Assembly: GCF_026745355.1 (NCBI RefSeq)
Contig: NC_079202.1
Span: forward strand, 39,454,543 to 39,518,542
Direction of reading: 5' to 3'
DNA: 64,000 nt
From: Beta vulgaris subsp. vulgaris
Taxonomy: Eukaryota > Streptophyta > Magnoliopsida > Caryophyllales > Amaranthaceae
In this document: piece by piece, positions 57,052 through 64,000 of the stretch
How positions within the stretch are numbered: position 1 is the stretch's first letter
Layout: every line of letters starts with the position of its first letter
Made by a program: the position numbers and the translations under genes
Notes under the pieces: generated by a model
What the model was told of the DNA's origin: nothing
Databases searched by the model: none
What the model saw: the letters and a program-made list of their open reading frames with translations, nothing else

Positions 57052-58617
57052 TCTCTATTCTATATGGGAACTATAGGGGGACACCAAAATAATGAAAGCC
57101 CCATTTTACCCTCACTAAATTAATAAAATTACATCTGATCACTACGTCCACTAAACAAAACTGCTACTACAAGCAGTTATCTAATAGAGTAACCGAAAAT
57201 ATGGAAACAAAAAACCACACGACAGTTTTCTTTTCTCCATTTTCTTCCTCTTCCAAAATCTTCAATCCCTTGAGATACTTTGTTCTCTGTTCATCTTCTT
57301 CCATTGCATCAGTACAATTTCATTGGAAAATCAACATTAGGTAATTATAAAGCATTAGTAAATAAAATTCCCCATATTCTCTGGTGATTTCAATTATGGC
57401 GCCAAGATTAAGTAACCCACCATAAACCTTGAAGAGCAGCAAGCAAATCAAATGAGTTGCAGTTTCACTCAAGAGAGAAAAAAAAAAGGTATGTTCTACA
57501 ATAAACCAAAATCACAATAACCCAATGTTACAGTACTTTATTTTCAAAACTTAAACTTCAACTAAATTTGCATCACGATCACATTCTTAATTAGTAAAGT
57601 AAATTTTTTTAAAATTTGTGTGATCATTTATATCCATATAATCACATAAAACTATATGAAAGTTCTTCTGCCTTTTTGCATCATGAAACTTCTACCCTTT
57701 GATTACTATGAATTTATCTCATTCATAAAAAATAATGTTAAATGTAAAACTATATGGGGAATTTCAATTCATCCGATTGAATTTCTAAACAAGAAAAAAA
57801 AACCAATTTCCAACTAATAGCACCCATACTTATCTCTTGCTTTTCACAAGAAATCAAGAAAACCCACACAACTTTTTATCAATTGTACTGAAAAATGTAA
57901 CTACTACAACAAAATTCCCACCAAAATCTTTCACATGCAAAAAAAAAAAAAAAAAATTGCTTTGCGTTCAAACTAACCTGCAAGTCAATATTGAAATTGG
58001 CAACATTGCACAACTTAAAACTAAATCGACAATTATCCCTATCTGTTGCCGTTGAAGAGTTGTCAAAGAATTAGCATCCAATTTCTTCATTTTCCCACTA
58101 AAATTGTAAACTTACTACTTGATTTTAATTTTCCCCTGGGTGAAAAGTAGTGAATGAAAATGGGGAAATTTGTGAAGACATGATTGAGATGGGTAAGACA
58201 CTTAGGGTAGCGGCATCGATGAAGTCACCAATTGACTGAATCTATAATGCGGAGTCCATCGCCAATGGAGTCACAGACAATGATAGGAGAGAGAGACACA
58301 CCCCATAGCAGGAGGAGAGATGCATTTCATCATAGAGGGAGAGTGGAAGAGAGATGTTTCATAGAGGGAGAGTGGAAGAGAGATGTAAATCAGCTATCTT
58401 ATAAGTTATAAGTCATGTCTTTCTCTGATATGTACGTATTATAGCTTTGTACATTAAACTTGGACTTTAATATGAAACTTGGCAGTAACATAAAGAGTGG
58501 GCTTGGTCAAAATTAAAATTGTGTTCAATAAGAGATTATTAGATGTGTATTTAGATGAATCAGACTTTGCTGAGGTTTCAAAAGATACACATGTCTTCAA
58601 CACTTTTTGTAATATAA

Positions 58618-59169
58618 TTAGTTATTAGGCCCGGGCTATGCCCCGGGTAAGAAAAAATTTCATTTATTAATATAATACTTTATGATAATAACAAAAAACA
58701 CAACTTAGCCTAGTGGTTAAGACATTAGTATATGTACTTGAGGTCTCGTGATCAAACCCTATACTACACAATTTCTAAATTTTTTTATTGTACATAGATT
58801 ACATGAACTAAAACTCCCTAGGGGTAGTACTGTAGTGGTCAACAATGCTCTTCAAATGGTATCATGCATACATAATTAATTTTAATGAACATGCAAATTT
58901 ATTTATTTTTAAGGATGTAAGGGATATGTTTGATAACATTAACTGCGGAAACATGGATCACCAAGAGAAGTTAGATGAGATGGTGATTCTTTGAAAACCC
59001 TTACATAAGGTCAGGGGTTCGAGCCCAAGCTTCAGCATATTTATTTTTAAAATAATGACCACTTGACTTTGTTGGTTGACAGACACGTGGCGAAATTCTG
59101 GTGGCAGGAGGAGGGTGCCACGTGGCGCATCAACGTTGTTACGCACGCCTTTTAATATATTAGTATAGA
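58618..59169 (-). mobile_element. Nested non-autonomous Helitron, 552 bp
   Basis: On the minus strand it starts TCTATACTAATATATTAAAA (59169) and ends with hairpin CCCGGGG-CAT-AGCCCGGG followed by CCTAATAACTAA (58618), in an A/T target (A58617, T59170). Inside are two stretches with tRNA promoter-like boxes (TAGCCTAGTGGTTAAGAC at 58708; GGGGTTCGAGCCC at 59010). Confidence 0.88.
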
Positions 59170-59300
59170 TTCTTTTTTATATTAGGACAATGCTTTGGTT
59201 GATAGTATTTTTTTTTTACAATGTAGTAGCTTGATAGTCACATACTCATATATTCATGCAACACAATTTTTCCTTGAAACTTTATGAGAACTATTATACA

Positions 59301-59454
59301 GGCCCTGTTCTTTTGGATTGACGTGGGCTGAATTGAATTGCGCTGAAAATGAACTAATATGAATGAAAACCGTGAGAGGAAACTAACTGAACTTAGCTGA
59401 ATTAAACTGAAATTAACTAAACTTAACTGAAAATAAGTCCAAGAGAACAAGACC
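59301..59454. mobile_element. AACTGAA-rich MITE
   Basis: Inverted ends GGCCCTGTTCTTTTGGA and, on the minus strand, GGTCTTGTTCTCTTGGACTT. The interior is AACTGAA-like repeats. Same family as 17919-18107; the target duplication is unclear. Confidence 0.72.
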
Positions 59455-59552
59455 ATATTATAATAGACCTGCTTTCTTGAAATGTTATGTAATCCCAAAA
59501 AATCATATATAGTACTTCATGACAATTTTTTCCTTAATTTTTTTTAAAAGTA

Positions 59553-59780
59553 CTCCCTTCAATCTTTATTAGTTTTCCCGTAATCCTTTTTGGGATTTCC
59601 CTTATTAGTTTACCCATTTCATTTGTTTCTATTTTTGGAATAGGACCACTAACTTTTCATCACATATACATTCAACTATAATATAAAATAATAGTTTCTC
59701 TTTCTTTCTATGACCCACAACCTTATTTCTCCTAAAACTCTGTGCAAAAAAAAGGGTAAACTAATAAAAATCGGATGGAG
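59553..59780. mobile_element. Stowaway-type MITE
   Basis: Inverted ends CTCCCTTCAATCTTTATTAG and, on the minus strand, CTCCATCCGATTTTTATTAG, with TA at 59551-59552 and 59781-59782. The related segment at about 51605-51625 lacks the element. Confidence 0.9.
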
Positions 59781-60284
59781 TAACTAATATGACAACATCT
59801 CACGTCAAGTGCGGTCATCATTATTGGGTCAAATTCGGGTTGAGTCACTTTCGATTCGGGTAGATTCATGTTCGGGTGTATTAACTTTCAGGACGAGTCA
59901 CTTCCGAGCCGGGTAGAATCGGGTTCAGTCTATAAACTTTTGGGTTGGATTATTCTGGTGAAAACGAGTCTCGGGTCGGGTATTTCGAGTCAGGTCAACA
60001 GGTACAGGTCAATTTTGCCGGCTATATATGTTAATAGGGGTAGGAGTGAAAAATTAAAAAGGAGAAAAAGATAAAAAAAAAAAAAAGGCATAAAAAAAAG
60101 AAAACAATGAAAATCTACGACACAATCAATTACTTCCTTCTCAACTAAATTTTTGAAAAAAAATAGAAATATTGGATTTAATAAACTAATTATAAATTTA
60201 AAAATTACGGATTTATTAGATGATATTAGTAAGTAATTTAAATTTCTACATATTTTCGCACGCATCGCGTGCATATAAGACTAG

Positions 60285-60345
60285 TATGATTTAAGGTAAC
60301 TACCAAACATGTTCTGAATTTTACCAAATCTATTAAAACATTGTT
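60285..60345. repeat. Satellite array continuation after the Helitron
   Basis: TATGATTTAAGGTAACTACC then AAACATGTTCTGAATTTACC-like sequence continues the monomer cut at 57051. The array fades by about 60345. 60345-60480 is AT-rich. Confidence 0.85.
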
Positions 60346-60787
60346 ATCTTTACATGTTGTGACTTTATAGATCTATTTGACTTTTTCGGATTACCATATT
60401 TATATCATATTGATTAATTTGTACTTAGTGTTATTAGTTCAATTGCTTATTTTTCAATACACTTTGGATTTACATCTATTTCATGGATTTACAAATATGA
60501 AAAAGAGGAAAATGACAAAAAAAAAAAAAAAACCAAAATTTTCCACAAAAATAGGATGAAAATTTTCCATTTCACAACTTTCTCCATCACAAATTCATGA
60601 TTTCTTCATAAATTCTTAACATTTCATGGAAAGAGAGGACTCTAAGTAAGAGATCTACTGAAAATTCGAGATAAATCGAAAATTCATGGAAGATTTGAGG
60701 GAGGAAGGAGTAGAGGAAAGGAGAGAGAAAAACTGGGTAAAAAAATTATTTCCCCAGAAATTCTTTTTTGGCCGAAATGAAGTTTTT

Positions 60788-61868
60788 ATTTTTCACCAGG
60801 TACCCCTAAGATTTCACAATATTCACCTGGTACCCTCGCGTTTTTCAAAATTCATCTGGTGTCGTTGAGCTTTGAAAATTACATAGAATACCCTTAATGA
60901 CTAACGACTGTCAACTCCTTTAGTCATTAGGGTTAAATCAACCTAATTAACCACTAATTAATACTAATTAATCCTACTTAACTCTAATTAAACTTAATTA
61001 ATACTTTAAAAACCTAATAAACCTATCTTTCTCCCTAACCCCTACCTGACCCACCTCACCCTAACCACCCAAACCCTACCACTTGACCCACCTCACCCTA
61101 ACCACCCAAGCCCCACCACTTGACGCACCTCACCCTAACCACCCAAACCCTACCACCCCACCACTCTTGACCCTCCCACCACTGGAGCCCCTCCCACCAC
61201 CCCTGCCCCTTCCCACCGCAACCCCTCCCCCACCTCCACCCTTCGCGCAACGCCCACCCCCCAACCCCGACCCCTCACGCAATGATTCCCCCACCCCCAC
61301 CTGAATTTGACGCTCCCTTCCCCCACCTCCCCACTTGAATTCCGCACTCCCCCACCTGGAATTCTCCCACCTGAATTCAGCTCTCCCCTCCCCCACCTCC
61401 CCACCTGAATTTCGCGCTCCCCCACCTGAATTTCGCGCTCCACCGAGTCAATTTTTCGCGCAACTCCTCCCCACCGAGTCAATTTTTCGCGCAACCACCA
61501 TCCTGAATTCCGCGACGGGGTGGGGTTGGGGGAATCGCTGCGCGAAGGGGGTAGGGGTGAGGGAATCGTTGCGCGAGGGCTGGGTTTGGGGAAGGGCATG
61601 GGTTGTATGAGGGTTAAGGGCGATGGGAGGGTTTGGGGAAGGGCATGGGTTGTATGAGGGTTAAGGGCGATGGGAGGGTTAGGGGTTAGGACTTAGGATA
61701 TGGCCATAAATTAAGGTTAATTAAGTTTTTTAGTGTTATATTTAACAGAAAGTTAACGACAAGGTCACATCAGGTATTTTTCCAAACCACAGGGTACTTG
61801 GTGAATTTTGGGAAACGCGAGGATACCAGATGAATATTAAGAAACCTCAGGGGTACCTGGTGAAAAAT
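60788..61868. mobile_element. Long-inverted-repeat element with C-rich and G-rich halves
   Basis: Roughly 100-bp imperfect inverted ends: left ATTTTTCACCAGGTACCCCT continuing to CACCTGGTACCCTCGCGTTT; right end on the minus strand ATTTTTCACCAGGTACCCCT continuing to CATCTGGTATCCTCGCGTTT. The left half contains a C-rich minisatellite (61040-61150, unit about 43 bp with CACCCTAACCACCCAA) and CCCCACCTGAATT repeats. The right half has a G-rich 48-bp direct repeat (GGGTTTGGGGAAGGGCATGG). It contains no transposase; the proline- and glycine-rich frames are composition artefacts. No target duplication is clear. Confidence 0.8.
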
Positions 61869-62060
61869 CGTTAAAAATATTTTCAGAAATGAGAATAAAA
61901 GATTTTTTTTGTTTTCTAAAATCATTTCAAAATAAAAAAGAAAAGGTAAAAGAAAGTCGAAGTGGGTGGCTCACATTCATTGTGACCCCACATTTTTATG
62001 GTCTTGTTTCAAAAAAGACCATTTTAGAATTTTCACTAAATGAAACAGCTAAAACCAAAC
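61869..62060. repeat. Right inverted arm bordering the satellite array
   Basis: The counterpart of 52150-52350 on the opposite strand (GTGGCTCACATTCATT, GTGACCCCACA, ATGGTCTTGTTTC). The arm would continue left of the 60788-61868 element into 60480-60787. 62060-62345 has no gene. Confidence 0.5.
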
Positions 62061-62353
62061 ACATTTCAATAATGTCAATGAATCAAAAGACTCAAAACGT
62101 ATTTGTTGTTGAGTAGGTGAATATCACCCTAATAATGATTTTAAAGGAAATGAGCTATCTCCAGTTCTCCACCGAGAAGGAGCACAGATCCAAATCTGTT
62201 ACTAAGCCACAAATAGAGGTACCCATGGCCTGAGGCCAGGATGGTCATGGCCAATTCAGGCGCTAAGCTGGGCCTTATCTGGCAAGGCTTAAACTGACTA
62301 GATCTAGGCCAGGCAAAGCCGGGATATGAGCTGATTTTACAGGCCAACTAACC

Positions 62354-62640
62354 ACTGTAGGGCTGTTCAAAAATCTCCGATCCAAAAATCCGCCGATCCA
62401 ATCCTATCCGAAATTTCGGATATCCGATTAGATTTTAAGATTTCGGATATTTCGGATCGGATATCCAAAAAAAATTCGGGTTTTCGGATCGGATACGGAT
62501 CGGAATTTTTCAAAAATGTCAACCGCTCGATCCGAAAATCTGTTGATCCGATCCGAAAATCTCGAATTGGATTATTCCTCCGATCTGAAATTTTCGAATA
62601 TCCGAATTTTCGGATAGGATATCCGAGATTAAACAGCCCT
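62354..62640. mobile_element. hAT-like MITE, GGATATCCGA-rich
   Basis: Ends TAGGGCTGTTCAAAAATCT (left) and, on the minus strand, AGGGCTGTTTAATCTCGGAT (right). ACTAACCA before the left end and ACTAACCT after the right end form a near-perfect 8-bp duplication. The interior is repeated CGGATATCCGA and GATCCGAAAATC motifs, which produce an IRKFGYSKIS-like frame with no biological meaning. Confidence 0.7.
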
Positions 62641-62649
62641 ACTAACCTG

Positions 62650-63110
62650 GACAAAATCAGATTTTCGCTTCACTGAGGCCTAAGCTGGTTCAGTTAACGG
62701 CTACTTTAGTCTACATTATATTAAATTTTTCGAAAGACTAATTCAAAGACCTGTGTCAAGCCTGGAGGTGGTTCTGTTCCCATCCCATTCATGAAAAGAG
62801 AAGGACCTGGAATCACCCAGTTTGCAGCCATGGCTCAGTTTTGAGACCTGGTTGAACTTGCCCAGCTCATAAAAATTGTGGCCTAGGCCTGAGTGAGCTG
62901 AGCACTTGTCTTTAAATTGAAGAAACATTTTTGAGACAGAAAATGTCAATAATTATGTTTCCAGAAGAAAAGCAACACACATTTGATGCTAGCATGTGAA
63001 TCATCATTGTGACAAGTTCACATCGACGTATGAAACAATTTCATCAAAATTTCACATTTTAACTGCAAAACCTATGAATATAAAAGCCCCAATGGGCGTA
63101 CGCAATTTAC
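62650..63110. other. AT-rich DNA, no gene seen
   Basis: No conserved frame on either strand. A low-level CCTGGNCCAGGCCTGAG-like theme at 62220-62330 and 62750-62900 may be an old repeat. Confidence 0.5.
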
Positions 63111-63114
63111 ATTG

Positions 63115-64000
63115 GCCCTGTTTGGTATTAAGCTTTTTCATCAGCTTTTAGAGGTTTTGAACTCATTTTAGAGTTTTGACCGGTCAAAACTCTATTATGG
63201 GTGTTTGGTAAGAAGAGGTTTGCAATAGAGTTTTGGGGTCAAAACTCTCAAAACAAAAACGCTGCAAAATCACCAACAATCCCACCACCAATTCTGAAGA
63301 ATCGATTTAAAGTTTTGTTTAGAGTTTTGCAAAACAAAATTTCTGAAGACAATTTTGCCCACCAATTAGCATTATTAACTCACTGCAAAATCACCAACAA
63401 TCCCACCACCAATGTCTAATTCCACCACCAACAATTCCATGAAAATCCACCACCGTAAACACCACCACCACACATCCAAAAAAACCACCACAAGTCAAAA
63501 AATCACCTCCACTGATGAAGAATCGAAGATGGTGATGCTGCCTGATGGTGATGATGAATGGCGATGATGATTTAGGTTGCCTTATGTTGATGATGAAAAT
63601 TGTCGATTGATGATGATGATTCTTCTTTTTTTCTTTTTACGGGGATTAGATATTCTTGATGATTCTTTATGATGATGATTTTTGATGACAATGATGATTC
63701 TTGATGAGCGATTGATGATGATGATGAGATGATTTTGCACAGATTAGTCTTAGAATTTTTTTTTAAATGAAATCTGTAGGAAGGAAGTGAAAGAGAAAAA
63801 GGATAGGTAAGGAGGAGAGAGAAAGGGTTATGGAGGTTGGTCATTGGTGGTGTGTAGTGGGGTGGGTTAGAAGGGAAATGAAAGATAAAATATAAAATTA
63901 TTATTATTATTATTATTATTTATTATTATTATTATTATTATTATTTATTATTATTATTATTATTATTAATAAGGACCAATGTCTATAATTGTCATTTTAC
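63115..64000. mobile_element. Left part of a possible MITE running off the window
   Basis: GGCCCTGTTTGGTATTAAGC resembles the start of TIR elements that begin GGCCCTGTTTGG. Then come repeated AGAGTTTTG/CAAAACTCT blocks (63170-63330) and a direct repeat of TGCAAAATCACCAACAATCC (63262 and 63384). The other end is not in the window. GATGATGAT runs fill 63540-63730. Confidence 0.4.
63894..63969. repeat. (ATT)n microsatellite
   Basis: About 25 ATT/TTA units with two phase breaks. Confidence 0.92.

Larger units (their letters stand above)
57052..60284 (+). mobile_element. Helitron, 3.2 kb, inserted in the satellite array
   Basis: 5' end TCTCTATTCTATATGG after A57051. 3' end hairpin GCACGC-ATC-GCGTGC (60258-60272), then ATATAAGACTAG at 60284 before T60285. 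The array reads ...CTCAATCA up to 57051 and TATGATTTAAGGTAAC from 60285, matching the uninterrupted CAATCATATGCTTTAAGGTAAC elsewhere in the array, so the empty site can be read directly. No Rep/helicase is present. It holds a second Helitron, an AACTGAA MITE, a Stowaway MITE and a dispersed repeat, plus a 30-bp duplication (CATAGAGGGAGAGTGGAAGA) at 58331-58387. Confidence 0.88.

Noticed and set aside
59000..59030. tRNA gene suggested by GGGTTCGAGCCC
   Set aside because: No acceptor, D or anticodon stems can be assembled around it. It is at most a B box-like motif in a Helitron.
61083..61610. Proline-rich (+) and glycine-rich (-) frames
   Set aside because: They are generated by C-rich minisatellite DNA; opposite strands give mirror compositions and no domain is visible.
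61030..61690. Interstitial telomere repeats
   Set aside because: CCCTAACC-like motifs are present, but the plant CCCTAAA repeat is not reiterated in tandem; the DNA is a C-rich minisatellite.
62367..62654. 95-codon frame with IRKFGYSKIS-like repeats
   Set aside because: It is a translation of CGGATATCCGA repeats in a MITE.

Overview
This window is plant nuclear DNA, almost certainly from a eudicot with a large, repeat-rich genome. The evidence is an intact Dof transcription factor (a plant-specific family), plant-type Ty1/copia and Ty3/gypsy retrotransposons, plant L1-type LINEs with a zf-RVT/RNase H tail, Stowaway and Tourist/PIF-type MITEs, and Helitrons ending in CTRR. I cannot fix the species from the sequence; a Caryophyllales origin is only a guess. 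The one convincing host gene is the Dof gene at 15441-16265. Almost everything else is mobile or tandemly repeated DNA.

Layout. 1-10.1 kb: AT-rich intergenic DNA with a 27-bp tandem repeat, several MITEs with clear inverted ends and target duplications, and the 3' end of a Helitron with a helicase remnant. 10.18-14.13 kb: a decayed copia element that has lost its integrase core and most of its 3' LTR. 15.3-16.3 kb: the Dof gene with its TATA box and CT-rich leader. 17.5-37.2 kb: a minus-strand LINE fragment split by a large Ty3/gypsy element of the Tat/Retand type (18269-36812, TSD GATTT). That element has minus-strand gag-pol, a 59-61-bp tandem array downstream of pol, and a three-exon gene on the opposite strand. 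A second, younger non-autonomous LTR element (22410-29745, TSD TCGAG) sits inside the last exon of that antisense gene. 37.4-40.6 kb: a Stowaway MITE with a doubled end and a 2.66-kb solo LTR with a perfect TSD. 40.8-42.3 kb: a Helitron inserted into a short tandem array. 43.2-49.85 kb: a nearly full-length but decayed minus-strand LINE, followed by a plus-strand fragment of another LINE. 53.3-57.05 kb: a satellite-like array with two monomer sizes (about 213 and 170 bp), interrupted by a 3.2-kb Helitron (57052-60284) that itself carries a Helitron and two MITEs. The array is bordered by diverged inverted arms. 60.8-64 kb: a long-inverted-repeat element with C-rich and G-rich halves, a hAT-like MITE and an ATT microsatellite.

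How the parts relate. The nesting gives a relative order. The LINE fragment came first and received a MITE. The Tat-type element then landed in it, and the non-autonomous LTR element landed in the Tat element. Where an element is removed on paper (both Helitrons, the inner LTR element, the MITE in the LINE) the flanking sequence rejoins sensibly, which is the best support for the boundaries. The most unusual structure is the antisense gene of the Tat element. It has its own TATA box and two GT-AG introns, and its phase holds from ATG to stop over about 909 codons once three visible lesions are allowed for. The protein resembles the plant 'putative gypsy type transposon' family. All element annotation is by eye; no search or alignment was run.
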